Source of the DNA: Ponticaulis profundi
GTDB lineage: Bacteria > Pseudomonadota > Alphaproteobacteria > Caulobacterales > Hyphomonadaceae
Reading direction: 5' to 3'
DNA: 64,000 bases
Assembly: GCF_042659465.1 (NCBI RefSeq)
Contig: NZ_JBHSSW010000003.1
Span: 62,001-126,000, forward strand
The notes below the pieces were generated by a model. That model was not told the origin of the DNA, ran no database searches, and saw only the letters and a list, made by a program, of their open reading frames with translations. This document shows, in pieces, positions 10,015-19,471 of this stretch (its first letter is position 1; every line of letters begins with the position of its first letter). The position numbers were made by a program, and so were the translations under genes.

Positions 10015-10046
10015 AAAGCCCTCCGAGTTCGCGCTCGGAGGGCTTT
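10015..10046 (+). terminator. Rho-independent terminator of the S9 peptidase gene
   Basis: A perfect 13-bp stem (10015-10027 with 10034-10046) closes a 6-base loop and is followed by T residues. It lies 27 bases after the stop codon. Confidence 0.9.
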
Positions 10047-10072
10047 TCCTATGCGTGTCGCATTATAATCAA

Positions 10073-10603
10073 TCACGTGTCGCTGGAAACAAACCCGTCG
10101 AACCCGTAAGAACCAATCAGCTCCAGAACGAGCTGCGCATCTTCCCGGCTGTGATAATCTCCGAGAAAAACGCGATAGACCGACCGGCCAGAAGACCGTG
10201 CTTGTTCGATGCGCGTTTCTCCGAAACGCTGCAATTCTTGCTCCAGACGCTGAGCATTCTCAATGTTTGAAAAAGCACCCGCCTGGATGACAAATGCCGA
10301 ACGATCGGCGCGTTCTGCCCCGAGCAGCTCCTGATCGTATGATGTGCTCTGAACCAGCTTCGTTTCTACCGGAGGCAAGGTTTCCGACTTGATCGGGCCA
10401 AGCGATGTTGGCGCAGGCAGACGCGAAGGGCGATCCGCCGAATAGGCATCAAAACGCGAAGTCTCACGCTCCGTCGCCGCAAAATAGAGCGCGCTCGGAA
10501 CTTTTTGTTTCACAAGTATAATTTCGGCATGCGCGCTCAATCCGGCCAATGGCAACGTCATGAGACCCGAAAACCCCAGAGAAATTAGAAACTTCGCGCA
10601 CAT
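10073..10603 (-). CDS. SPOR domain-containing exported protein
   Basis: 176 residues from the ATG at 10603, which has a GGGGA site about 6 bases upstream; an in-frame GTG at 10618 is less likely. A signal peptide (MCAKFLISLGFSGLMTLPLAGLSAHA) is followed by a low-complexity linker. A C-terminal SPOR domain (about residues 100-173) carries FVIQAGAFSNIENAQRLEQEL and YRVFLGDYHSREDA. SPOR domains bind denuded septal peptidoglycan, so a periplasmic role at division sites is likely. It stands alone, convergent with the peptidase gene. Confidence 0.85.
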   Translation of the reverse strand: MCAKFLISLGFSGLMTLPLAGLSAHAEIILVKQKVPSALYFAATERETSRFDAYSADRPSRLPAPTSLGPIKSETLPPVETKLVQSTSYDQELLGAERADRSAFVIQAGAFSNIENAQRLEQELQRFGETRIEQARSSGRSVYRVFLGDYHSREDAQLVLELIGSYGFDGFVSSDT

Positions 10604-10963
10604 AATTCGTCCCCACACTGATTATTGCTGTCTGGCGGGCGTAAATTTCTCCCGCTTTTTCTTTCGACTTGTCCTTTTCCATTTATCAGAACGGGGTTAA
10701 CCGGTGCGGGATACATAGCGGTGATTTGTGTGCAAGCTGGAAACGCTTTGGCAATCAGCCGAAACGAAATGTTTGCGCATTTGATCCGCTTTACTGGCTT
10801 TAGACATCTTGAGGCTGTGAGTTTGATGATAAATCTTTTCCGAAAAACCACAGTACTGAGGAAATCACCCGAAAACCCACCGCAATCCGACGCTCTGTAG
10901 CAAAACCGTCACATAGATACGTTAGGCCCCCACAAGCGGCGCTAAAAGATTGGGAAAAACGGC
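10604..10963. other. Gene-free intergenic region
   Basis: About 360 bases between divergently transcribed genes. Small open frames on both strands have no family features or ribosome binding sites. It should contain the promoters of the SPOR gene and of the PiT-like gene. Nothing further is recognised. Confidence 0.5.
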
Positions 10964-11962
10964 ATGTTCTCCATCCTCGGAATCGAGTTCTTCGCATTTG
11001 TGGGATTTGTATTTGCTGCTTACGCCGTTGTCGGAAACGATGCGCTCCAGACGCTCGGTACCTTCATCAATTCGAACCGACGCCTGCACTGGTCAATCCT
11101 GTTTGCATTTGCCGCATTTATTCTGATCGCCGTTTTCACCTATGGCTGGATCACGAATGGTGGCGACCCGTCTTACGGCAAACTCGATAACACCAAAAAG
11201 TATCCTGTCTTCGAGGTCGAATGGTACCACGCCATTCCACCGCTCGCGCTTTTGATCCTGACCCGCTTTGGTCTGCCGGTTTCGACCAGCTTTCTGGTGC
11301 TCTCCATTTTCGCCAGCCTGAGCGGCATGCAATCCATGCTGATCAAATCCGGCATTGGCTATATTGCAGCCTTTCTTACGGGCCTGATCGGTTACGCCCT
11401 GCTGGCGCCGACCATTGAACGCTATTTCCTGCGCACCAAGGATTCCCAGCACAATCCGATCTGGGTGGTCCTTCAGTGGGTCACGACCGCCTATCTGTGG
11501 AGCGTCTGGCTGATCCAGGACTTCGCCAATATCTTCGTCTTCCTGCCGCGCGAACTGTCTGTGACGCAATCTTTTGCGGCCATGGGCGTGATCGTTCTGA
11601 TGCTCGCCTTCACGTTCGCCAACCGCGGCGGCCCAGTTCAGAAAATTCTTGAGTCCAAGACGGCCGTGACAGACATCCGTTCTGCCACGATCATCGACTT
11701 CATTTTCGCGACCCTGCTCTTCATCTTCTCGGGCAATCTGGAAATCCTCGGCATTTCAAAAGTTCCGATGTCGACGACCTGGGTATTCCTGGGCCTGATC
11801 GCAGGTCGCGAGTACGCCATTGCCACAATCGACAAGATCCGCACGGTCGGCGAAACCACGAAAATCGTCGCCATGGACGGCGCCAAGGCTCTGTTCGGTC
11901 TGTTCGTATCAGTGGTTCTGGCAGTCGGTCTGCCAATGCTCGCTCAGTATATGGGCGGCTAG
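10964..11962 (+). CDS. PiT-like multi-pass membrane permease
   Basis: 332 residues and about nine hydrophobic segments. Motifs resemble the duplicated signature of inorganic phosphate (PiT) permeases. GNDALQTLGT near residue 24 parallels the PiT GAND-type motif. GLPVSTSFLVLS (about residue 104) and KVPMSTTWVFLG (about residue 265) parallel the two PVSTTH-type repeats. It is shorter than classical PiT proteins and lacks the exact consensus, so the transported ion is uncertain. No SD stronger than a GGGAAAAA-type site is visible. The gene converges on a MarR regulator and shares stop-codon bases with it. Confidence 0.6.
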   Translation: MFSILGIEFFAFVGFVFAAYAVVGNDALQTLGTFINSNRRLHWSILFAFAAFILIAVFTYGWITNGGDPSYGKLDNTKKYPVFEVEWYHAIPPLALLILTRFGLPVSTSFLVLSIFASLSGMQSMLIKSGIGYIAAFLTGLIGYALLAPTIERYFLRTKDSQHNPIWVVLQWVTTAYLWSVWLIQDFANIFVFLPRELSVTQSFAAMGVIVLMLAFTFANRGGPVQKILESKTAVTDIRSATIIDFIFATLLFIFSGNLEILGISKVPMSTTWVFLGLIAGREYAIATIDKIRTVGETTKIVAMDGAKALFGLFVSVVLAVGLPMLAQYMGG

Positions 11963-12408
11963 TCAGCCTCAGCGGCCTGACGGAGTGCGCGCAGAAACCG
12001 TTTTCCGTCCTGCAGCTCGTCTTCCGACAACATTTCTTCAAGCTTGTCCTGCGCCGCTTCCCATTTCGGCAGCGCCGCGTTGAGCTTTTCAGCGCCCGCA
12101 TCAGACAAACGCAGCGGGATCGCCCGTCCGCCCTGCCCGGGCTCCTTCACCACCCAGCCATTTTCAAGCAATGGCTTGAAATTGCGAGACAGGGTGGAGC
12201 GATCAATCGACAGGCGCTCGCCCAGGGCCGACATGGACGGAAAATCGCCCGAGCCGATGGCAACAAGCAGACTGAACTGCGTACCGGTCAGTCCGGCCTC
12301 ACGTAATGCATTGTCATAATGACGGCTGATCGCACGCGCCGTCATCGCTGTGCGGACAGCGATGCAACGTTTTCCGACATTCAGATAGGATGATCGGTCA
12401 GTGCTCAT
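11959..12408 (-). CDS. MarR family transcriptional regulator
   Basis: 149 residues from the ATG at 12408 (MSTDRSSYLN); the longer frame adds 16 unlikely residues. A winged helix-turn-helix is visible: LREAGLTGTQFSLLVAIGS and LSIDRSTLSRNFKPLLENGWV, followed by a wing with PGQGGRAIPLRLSDAG. MarR proteins are ligand-released repressors, often of transport or stress genes. Here the nearest candidate target is the convergent permease gene or the regulator itself. The two genes share the bases CTAG at 11959-11962, so each TAG stop overlaps the other. Confidence 0.85.
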   Translation of the reverse strand: MSTDRSSYLNVGKRCIAVRTAMTARAISRHYDNALREAGLTGTQFSLLVAIGSGDFPSMSALGERLSIDRSTLSRNFKPLLENGWVVKEPGQGGRAIPLRLSDAGAEKLNAALPKWEAAQDKLEEMLSEDELQDGKRFLRALRQAAEAD

Positions 12409-12483
12409 CCCTGATACATAGGCCCATCCCCCCTCATCCGACAAGACAGATAGCATTTGAGGATTTTTTCCGTTAAGAGAGCC

Positions 12484-12858
<375 letters not shown>

Positions 12859-13209
12859 TGCCCAATAATCGTTCGTTTCGCATGCGGATCGATCAAACGA
12901 GACTGAATTCCTACATTTTTCCTTAACCATCTGGGGAAAAACTCAGCACCCGCAGCCATTGATCGAGATATGGATGGGCAAAACTGGGGCGGCACTAGAT
13001 GTAGATTTTGTTTCGTTTCCGAAACGCACTGAGCAGCACCCTCCAGCCACCCTGAATTCACTTTATGTTCGCTCTTTATTCTACTTCTGTGCAAACAAGG
13101 CTGAGAACTGACGCAGCCGTGCCCATTGTTGCCCATATCTGCCCATGTTATCCCAATCTTTAGCGTTTCCTGCCCAATAATGGGTATGGGTCATGGCTGT
13201 GGGCTGCAA
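12859..13209. other. Intergenic region between rnpB and mraZ
   Basis: About 350 bases without a supported gene. The last 90 bases hold the MraZ operator, and the rest should hold the dcw promoter and the rnpB 3' boundary. Short frames here have no coding character. Confidence 0.6.
13122..13156 (+). promoter_or_regulatory. MraZ operator: four 10-bp-spaced repeats upstream of mraZ
   Basis: CCCAT occurs at 13122, 13132 and 13142, and CCCAA at 13152, each separated by exactly 5 bases. On the other strand these read as TGGGN boxes in tandem. This matches the known MraZ binding pattern upstream of mraZ in other bacteria and predicts autorepression of the division cluster. Further CCCA and TGGG copies lie at 13170-13200, closer to the start codon. 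Confidence 0.85.
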
Positions 13210-13677
13210 ATGTTTTTTTCAACGGTGGAAGCAAGCATTGATGCGCGCGGGCGAGTTCTCGTCCCGTCCAGCTTCCGCACGGCCCTGGAAGGCGCTTCAA
13301 AATTTTACCTGTTCCCGTCGATTGATCGCGGCGGATATCTCGAAGGCGGCGGTCAGCCCTTGATGGACGAGTATCTCGCCATTCTGAAAAACATGTCGCC
13401 ACACGACCGTGATCGCCGAGCCTTTATCACGTCCATCTTCTCGAAAGGTGCCGAGGTCAGCATGGATCAGGCTGGACGTGCGAACCTGCCCGCCAATCTT
13501 CTGAGTGTCGCAGGCATTGAAAAAGAACTCGTCTTTGTCGGCGCAATGGACCGGTTCCAGATCTGGAACCCGGAACGCTTTGCTGCCTATGAGAATGAAA
13601 TGAGCGAGCATGCCGCAGCCAATCAGGACGCGCTCGCCCAGCCCTTCCAGCAGTTCCGGACAGGAGGCCAGTCATGA
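13210..13677 (+). CDS. mraZ: Transcriptional regulator MraZ
   Basis: 155 residues. The start at 13210 is chosen because MFFSTVEASIDARGRVLVPSSFR matches the usual MraZ N-terminus; upstream in-frame ATGs would add residues without homology. Two SpoVT/AbrB-like swapped-hairpin repeats are visible, at residues 5-50 and 78-125, the second with MDQAGRANLPANLLSVAGI. MraZ binds its own upstream repeats, and the operator is present at 13122-13156. Its TGA overlaps the rsmH ATG. Confidence 0.95.
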   Translation: MFFSTVEASIDARGRVLVPSSFRTALEGASKFYLFPSIDRGGYLEGGGQPLMDEYLAILKNMSPHDRDRRAFITSIFSKGAEVSMDQAGRANLPANLLSVAGIEKELVFVGAMDRFQIWNPERFAAYENEMSEHAAANQDALAQPFQQFRTGGQS

Positions 13678-14663
13678 GCCATATCCCTGTCATGCTCGAC
13701 CATGTCGTCGAACACATTGCGCCTCAGCCCGGCGAGATTGTTCTGGACGGCACCTTCGGCGGCGGCGGCTATACTCGTGCTATTCTTGCCGCCTCAGAAT
13801 GCCATGTCATCGGTGTCGACCGCGACCCGGATGCGCTTCAGCGCGCAACAGCGATCGCAGCAGATTACCAGAGCCGCTTTACTATGCTGGCCGGCTGTTT
13901 CGGCGATCTGGATGAACTTTCTGCGGAAGCGGGTTTCCAGGGGCTGGACGCGGTTGTGCTCGATCTTGGCGTTTCATCCTTCCAGCTCGATGAAGATGAG
14001 CGCGGCTTTTCCTTCATGCGTGACGGGCCGCTGGATATGCGAATGGCCCAGTCCGGCCCATCCGCTGCAGATCTCGTCAATCAGGCCGACGAGCGCGTGC
14101 TGGCCGACATCATGTTCCAGCTTGGCGAAGAGCGTCAGTCCCGCCGCATTGCACACCGTATCGTAGAAGCGCGCAAAACCGAGCCTTTCGAAACCACACT
14201 CCAGCTGGCTGAGCTGATCGAAAAAGCCCTCGGTGGGCGCAAGGGCAAGCGCGCACATCCAGCAACCCGTGCGTTTCAGGCGTTCCGCATGTTCGTCAAT
14301 GACGAACTCGGCGAGCTGGCACGCGCGCTGGAAGCCGCTGAACGCGCCCTCAAGCCGGGCGGACGTCTTGTGATCGTGACCTTCCACTCGCTGGAAGATC
14401 GCATGGTGAAATCCTTCCTCGCAGAACGTTCGGGCAAGACCGAAGGCCAGTCGCGCTTCATGCCGGAAGCGGCCAATACAGGCCCTGCCCCCAGCTTTGA
14501 GCATGTCCGCAAGATTTCAGCGCCGGACACCGCTGAAATTGAAGCCAATGTCCGCGCGCGCTCTTCGCGCCTGCGCTCTGCTATTCGCACATCCGCACCA
14601 GCCTGGGACAAGCCGGTCGAATTGCCGACCCGCCTGCCCACTCTTGATGAGGTGGTCGCATGA
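13674..14663 (+). CDS. rsmH: 16S rRNA (cytosine1402-N4)-methyltransferase
   Basis: 329 residues. The N-terminus HIPVMLDHVVEHI and the SAM-binding LDGTFGGGGYTRAIL are classic for RsmH (MraW). The inserted helical domain and the C-terminal motif GGRLVIVTFHSLEDRMVK are also present. It methylates C1402 in the ribosomal P site. It is the second gene of the dcw cluster and overlaps mraZ and ftsL by 4 bases each. Confidence 0.97.
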   Translation: MSHIPVMLDHVVEHIAPQPGEIVLDGTFGGGGYTRAILAASECHVIGVDRDPDALQRATAIAADYQSRFTMLAGCFGDLDELSAEAGFQGLDAVVLDLGVSSFQLDEDERGFSFMRDGPLDMRMAQSGPSAADLVNQADERVLADIMFQLGEERQSRRIAHRIVEARKTEPFETTLQLAELIEKALGGRKGKRAHPATRAFQAFRMFVNDELGELARALEAAERALKPGGRLVIVTFHSLEDRMVKSFLAERSGKTEGQSRFMPEAANTGPAPSFEHVRKISAPDTAEIEANVRARSSRLRSAIRTSAPAWDKPVELPTRLPTLDEVVA

Positions 14664-14968
14664 ACAAGTATCTTTATTTCTTCGGCTTTGTGCTCGCAGG
14701 TTTTCTCGCCCTCGGCATGTTTCAGGCAAAGTCCGGCGCCAGCAAATCCAAAGCGGAAATCGCGAAACTGGAAGCAAATATTGCTGCCATTCAGAAGGAT
14801 ATTTCCATCCTTCGCACCGAGCACGCACACCTCGCCAGCCGGGAACGAATTGCAACGCTTGCATCTGAGCGCCTCGGCATGGCCCCGGCCCGCTCCTATC
14901 AGATGATTGAAGTTGACCGTGCTGCAGAAGCCTTCGGTCCCCTCATTGAATACGAGGACGACCAATGA
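14660..14968 (+). CDS. ftsL: Cell division protein FtsL
   Basis: 102 residues. A single N-terminal membrane segment (about residues 4-22) is followed by a coiled coil (residues 30-68), KAEIAKLEANIAAIQKDISIL. A short tail contains ATLASERLGMAPAR, the FtsL-type motif. Its position between rsmH and ftsI is diagnostic. FtsL forms the FtsQLB scaffold that activates FtsWI. It overlaps both neighbours by 4 bases. Confidence 0.88.
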   Translation: MNKYLYFFGFVLAGFLALGMFQAKSGASKSKAEIAKLEANIAAIQKDISILRTEHAHLASRERIATLASERLGMAPARSYQMIEVDRAAEAFGPLIEYEDDQ

Positions 14969-16629
14969 GCCGGCGCCGCATTCTCGAATCTGAATCCCAC
15001 TCACCTTTGCGCGCACGGATTGTTGCAGCCGCAATGGGGATCGCGTTTGTGGGCGTCGCCGTTCAGGGCGCAATCGTCTCGCTGACAGGGCCGAAAGAGG
15101 TGTATGCCAGCTCGACCGTGCAGAACGACAAGGCACAGGCCATTCGCGCAGACATTCTGGATCGCAATGGTGAGCGGCTGGCGACCTCCATTCCGGTTTA
15201 TTCGCTCTATGCAGACCCAAGCGCTGTCTGGGATCCGGCAGACCATGCGGCGAAACTGGCAGAGATCCTGCCAGGCGTTGATCAGGGCGTTCTGCAGGAA
15301 CGCCTGTCTGATCCGGAACGCAAATTTGTCTGGATCAAACGCGAACTGACACCGCTTCAACGTCAGGACGTCTACGATCTCGGCCTGGAAGGCATTGGTT
15401 TTCTCGAAGAAAACCGTCGCTTCTATCCGCAGAAGACGGTTGCTGCCCATCTGATCGGCTTTACTGACATTGATGGTAAAGGTCTTTCCGGCATGGAGTA
15501 CGCTCTGGATGAACGCCTTACCACTTCCATGGAACCAGTCCGCCTGACCATTGATCTGGGGGTTCAGTACAGTCTCGAAGCAGAGCTTGGCAGCATGGCC
15601 AGCCAGTCCGGCGCCAAGGGCGGTGCAGGCGTCGTCATGGATGCGCGCACGGGCGAAGTCCTCGCCATGGCATCCTGGCCTTTCTTTGACCCGAACCGTC
15701 GTCAGGACTTTACCTCGAACGAGCTGAAAGACCGCGCAACGAGTTCTGTGTTCGAACTGGGCTCGGTTTTCAAACCGCTCACCGTCGCTGCTGGCCTGGA
15801 CCATGGCCTACTCAGCCCGACAGAAACATTCAACGTGTCACAGCCTGTGACCGTGAATGGCCAGACCATTCATGATGATCACCCGCTGGACGGCGCGCAT
15901 GCGGCCAGCGTGACGAACATCATCGCGCATTCGTCCAATATCGGTACGGTTCAGATCGGCCTGCGCCTCGGCGAAGAGCGCCAGCAGCGCTTTCTGGATT
16001 CCCTCGGCCTGATGGAGCGCGCGCCAATCGAACTCGCGAGCAGCGCCAATCCGCTGCTTCCGCCAAGCTGGAGCGACCTGACAACCGCAACCGTCAGCTT
16101 CGGACACGGCATCAACGTGACCCCGATCGCCTTTACCGCTGCTTTTGCAAGCTTCGCCAATGAAGGCACATATATTCCGCCAACCGTACTGCTCGACCAC
16201 GGTCCGCTCGCTGAAGAGCGCGAGCCACGCCGCGTCATGTCGACACCAACGGCGGCTGTTGTTGTTGAGATGATGCGCGTCGCAGTCGAAAGCGGCACAG
16301 GCCGGAAGGCTGACGTGCCGGGCTATCGCGTGGCCGGGAAAACCGGCACGGCCGAGAAAGCCATTAATGGCCGCTATGATCCAAACAAGAACCTGAACTC
16401 CTTCGCCGCAGTCTTTCCTGCCGATGACCCGAAATATGCCGTGTTGATTGTGCTTGATGAGCCAACCGACGCGAACGGGCGCCCACAAACAGCTGCGTTT
16501 AATGCGGCTCCTGCTGTCGGTCGCGTGATTGACCGGATTGCGACAATCCTCGATGTCATGCCGAACTTTGAGGATTTGCAGACGGCGGGACCACCTGTGC
16601 GGACCGTCGCCGACAGGAGGTCACTGTGA
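14965..16629 (+). CDS. ftsI: Peptidoglycan D,D-transpeptidase FtsI (PBP3)
   Basis: 554 residues. An N-terminal membrane anchor (about residues 20-42), a pedestal domain and a transpeptidase domain are present. The penicillin-binding motifs are Ser267-V-F-Lys270, Ser323-S-Asn325 and Lys459-T-G-T462. It cross-links septal peptidoglycan together with FtsW, which is encoded downstream. It overlaps ftsL and murE by 4 bases. Confidence 0.96.
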   Translation: MSRRRILESESHSPLRARIVAAAMGIAFVGVAVQGAIVSLTGPKEVYASSTVQNDKAQAIRADILDRNGERLATSIPVYSLYADPSAVWDPADHAAKLAEILPGVDQGVLQERLSDPERKFVWIKRELTPLQRQDVYDLGLEGIGFLEENRRFYPQKTVAAHLIGFTDIDGKGLSGMEYALDERLTTSMEPVRLTIDLGVQYSLEAELGSMASQSGAKGGAGVVMDARTGEVLAMASWPFFDPNRRQDFTSNELKDRATSSVFELGSVFKPLTVAAGLDHGLLSPTETFNVSQPVTVNGQTIHDDHPLDGAHAASVTNIIAHSSNIGTVQIGLRLGEERQQRFLDSLGLMERAPIELASSANPLLPPSWSDLTTATVSFGHGINVTPIAFTAAFASFANEGTYIPPTVLLDHGPLAEEREPRRVMSTPTAAVVVEMMRVAVESGTGRKADVPGYRVAGKTGTAEKAINGRYDPNKNLNSFAAVFPADDPKYAVLIVLDEPTDANGRPQTAAFNAAPAVGRVIDRIATILDVMPNFEDLQTAGPPVRTVADRRSL

Positions 16630-18065
16630 AACTGAGCCAATTGTTTGCGGAGCAATCGCTGCCGCAGGACATCGAAATTACAGGCATGACAGCCGATTCA
16701 CGGCTGGTGAAGCCGGGCTTTCTGTTCGCCGCGCTGAAAGGTGTGGCACATGACGGTCGGGACTTCATCGACATGGCGATCGAAGCCGGAGCCGTCGCTA
16801 TTCTGACCGACAAAGGCGCGGCAGATGTCGGCAAGGCCATTCAGGTTGAGAGCGAAGAGCCTCGCCTTGCCCTCGCAAAAGCCGCAGCACGCTTTTACGC
16901 ACAGCAGCCCGAAACCATCGTCGCCGTTACGGGCACGAATGGCAAAAGCTCTACAGTCGACTTTCTACGCCAGATCTGGACCACACTTGGCCTGCGCGCC
17001 GCCAGCATGGGCACGCTTGGCGCCATCGGCCCAGACGGCAAGCTTGATCTCGGCCATACAACGCCTGACCCAGTCGCCATTCATCGCACGCTCGCTGAGC
17101 TTTCCGCGAACAAGGTGAGCCATGTCGCCATGGAAGCGTCATCGCATGGCCTCGCGCAATTTCGTCTTGATGGTGTGAAACTGTCTGCGGCCGCGTTCAC
17201 CAACCTGACGCAGGACCACCTCGATTATCACGCAGATTTCGCTGAGTATCGCGAAGCGAAGCGCCGCCTGTTTACAGAGGTAAGTCCGAAAGGCGCTCTT
17301 GCCGTTATCAGTGCGGACAGTGATGAAACAGCAAGCTTTGAAGATGCAGCCAACGCTGCTGGTCTCAACGTATTCTCCGTGGGCTGGCGCGGCGCAGACT
17401 TGAAGATCCGCGAGCTTTCCCCGCGCGCAACCGGCCAGGTGATGGACACACTCTATCAAGGCAAGGCTTATGATATCACCCTGCCCCTGATTGGTGAATT
17501 TCAGGCATTGAACGCGCTTGCTGCGGCAGGGCTCGCGATTGGCCTAGGCGCAGAGGCAGAGCAGGTTTTCGCCGCCCTGGAGACGCTCACCACGGTTAAA
17601 GGCCGTCTCGAGTTCGTCGGAGAGACCGCCAAGGGCGCGGCTGTTTTCGTCGACTATGCACACACGCCTGACGGGCTTGATGTGCTGCTGCGCGCCGCTC
17701 GTCCACACACAGCTGGCAAGCTGAAAGTGATTTTCGGCTGCGGCGGTGACCGCGATCCGTACAAACGTCCGATGATGGGTGAAGTCGCTGCGCGTCTGGC
17801 AGACGAAGCCATTGTGACAGACGACAATCCACGCTCGGAAGACCCGGCCAGCATCCGCAATGCTATTCTGGCCGCCTGCCCGAACGCGATTGAAATCGGA
17901 GACCGCGCAGAAGCGATCAGGACCGCCATTGCCGGGCTTGAGCATGGCGACACGCTTCTCATTGCAGGCAAAGGTCATGAAACTGGCCAGATCGTCGGCT
18001 CTGAAATCATTCCTTTCTCTGATCAGGATACGGCACGCGACGCCATGGAGGCCGAGCTATGCTAA
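16626..18065 (+). CDS. murE: UDP-MurNAc-L-Ala-D-Glu:meso-diaminopimelate ligase
   Basis: 479 residues. The start is GTG at 16626, within the GTGA overlap with ftsI, and is supported by a full Shine-Dalgarno AGGAGG 6 bases upstream. The ATP-binding motif TGTNGKSS is at residues 102-109. The DNPR motif at residues 400-403 marks specificity for meso-diaminopimelate, as expected for a Gram-negative wall. It adds the third residue of the stem peptide in the cytoplasm. Confidence 0.97.
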   Translation: MKLSQLFAEQSLPQDIEITGMTADSRLVKPGFLFAALKGVAHDGRDFIDMAIEAGAVAILTDKGAADVGKAIQVESEEPRLALAKAAARFYAQQPETIVAVTGTNGKSSTVDFLRQIWTTLGLRAASMGTLGAIGPDGKLDLGHTTPDPVAIHRTLAELSANKVSHVAMEASSHGLAQFRLDGVKLSAAAFTNLTQDHLDYHADFAEYREAKRRLFTEVSPKGALAVISADSDETASFEDAANAAGLNVFSVGWRGADLKIRELSPRATGQVMDTLYQGKAYDITLPLIGEFQALNALAAAGLAIGLGAEAEQVFAALETLTTVKGRLEFVGETAKGAAVFVDYAHTPDGLDVLLRAARPHTAGKLKVIFGCGGDRDPYKRPMMGEVAARLADEAIVTDDNPRSEDPASIRNAILAACPNAIEIGDRAEAIRTAIAGLEHGDTLLIAGKGHETGQIVGSEIIPFSDQDTARDAMEAELC

Positions 18066-19471
18066 GACCGCTCTGGACAGCCTCTGAAGCCGCGGCCGCA
18101 ACGGGCGGACGCGTTGTCGGTGACTGGTCTGTCACCGGCATTTCGATCGACACGCGCACGCTTCAGCCAGGCGAGCTCTTCGTTGCGCTGAAAGACACGC
18201 GCGACGGGCATGATTTCGTCCCGAACGCTTACAAGACCGGTGCTGGCGCATGTCTCGTCTCTCGACAGATTGATGACGTACCTGCGCTTCAGGTCGACGA
18301 CACTCTGACGGCGCTTGAAGACATGGGGCGCGCGGCGCGCGCTCGCACTGACGCTTTTTGCTGCGCGATTACGGGCTCGGTCGGAAAAACCAGCGTCAAG
18401 GAAATGGTGGCCCGCATCTTCCGCTCACAGGGACATGCGCACTGGTCCGTCAAATCCTTCAACAATCACTGGGGCGTTCCGCTGACGCTGGCCCGCATGC
18501 CGGAAGAAACCACACGCGCTGTCTTCGAGATTGGCATGAACACGCCAGGCGAGATCGAGCCACGCTCGCTGATGGTCCAGCCGCACGCGGCGCTGATCAC
18601 CAAGATTGCGCCGGCTCACCTCGAAGGCATGGGCTCTGAAGACGCTGTTGCGATTGAGAAGTCTGCGATCTTTGCCGGACTGGAGTCTGACGGTTTCATC
18701 CTGCTTCCTTCGAATGATCGCTTTTTTGATCTCCTGTCTCAGCGGGCGCGTGACTATGCCCCCAAGGCAAAGCTACTGACCTTTGGCGACTATCGCTCCG
18801 ATGCTTTCGTCACAGCTTCAGAGTGCGATGGCGTTTCGACGCGCTTTGATCTCTCCGTTCAGGGCGAAACGGTTTCCGTGACAGTTGACGCCGTTGGCGA
18901 ACACTGGGGACAGAATATCGCTGCCGCCATGTTGCTTGCCACGTGCTCAGGTATTTCCGCTGAAGACGCGGCAGAGGCGCTTTCCGGCTACACACCACCA
19001 GAAGGCCGCGGCCAGGCAGAATGGCTTGCACTCCCTGAAGACGGAAAAGCCCTGCTTGTCGACGACGCCTATAACGCGAATCCGGAAAGCATGCGCGCCG
19101 CGCTTGCGGGATTCGCACAACGCCCAGCGAATCGTCACCTGATTGCACTCGGCGAAATGAAAGAGCTGGGCCCTGACGCGGACAAGCTGCACGCAGACCT
19201 CGCCCCCCAGATAATCGCCTGTAATCCTGCGATTGTTTTCCTTGCAGGGGACGGCATTAAGCCGCTCGCCGAAGCACTTGAAGGCAAGGTCAAGACCGAA
19301 TGGGCGCCGAATGCCGCCGGTTTGCAGCAAATGGTAAATAAATTGTTAACAGATGGCGATGCGCTCTTGATCAAAGGGTCGAATGCTTCCGGTATGCGTA
19401 CATTGGCAGATGCGCTACGGACCTGGAGCAAAGCGCAGACCTTGCCAGAAATGGATAGCAAGGACCGCTGA
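18059..19471 (+). CDS. murF: UDP-MurNAc-tripeptide:D-Ala-D-Ala ligase
   Basis: 470 residues. The ATP-binding motif TGSVGKTSVK starts at residue 105. The substrate-domain DTRTLQPGELFVAL and the C-terminal DDAYNANPESMRAAL motif are typical of MurF. It adds D-Ala-D-Ala to complete the UDP-MurNAc-pentapeptide. Its ATG lies inside the last codons of murE (7-base overlap) and its TGA overlaps the mraY ATG by one base. Confidence 0.97.
   Translation: MLRPLWTASEAAAATGGRVVGDWSVTGISIDTRTLQPGELFVALKDTRDGHDFVPNAYKTGAGACLVSRQIDDVPALQVDDTLTALEDMGRAARARTDAFCCAITGSVGKTSVKEMVARIFRSQGHAHWSVKSFNNHWGVPLTLARMPEETTRAVFEIGMNTPGEIEPRSLMVQPHAALITKIAPAHLEGMGSEDAVAIEKSAIFAGLESDGFILLPSNDRFFDLLSQRARDYAPKAKLLTFGDYRSDAFVTASECDGVSTRFDLSVQGETVSVTVDAVGEHWGQNIAAAMLLATCSGISAEDAAEALSGYTPPEGRGQAEWLALPEDGKALLVDDAYNANPESMRAALAGFAQRPANRHLIALGEMKELGPDADKLHADLAPQIIACNPAIVFLAGDGIKPLAEALEGKVKTEWAPNAAGLQQMVNKLLTDGDALLIKGSNASGMRTLADALRTWSKAQTLPEMDSKDR

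Noticed and set aside
19325..19355. CtrA-like TTAA-N7-TTAA box near the 3' end of murF
   Set aside because: Only one half matches (TAAA and TTAA) and it lies inside a coding region with no gene start nearby.
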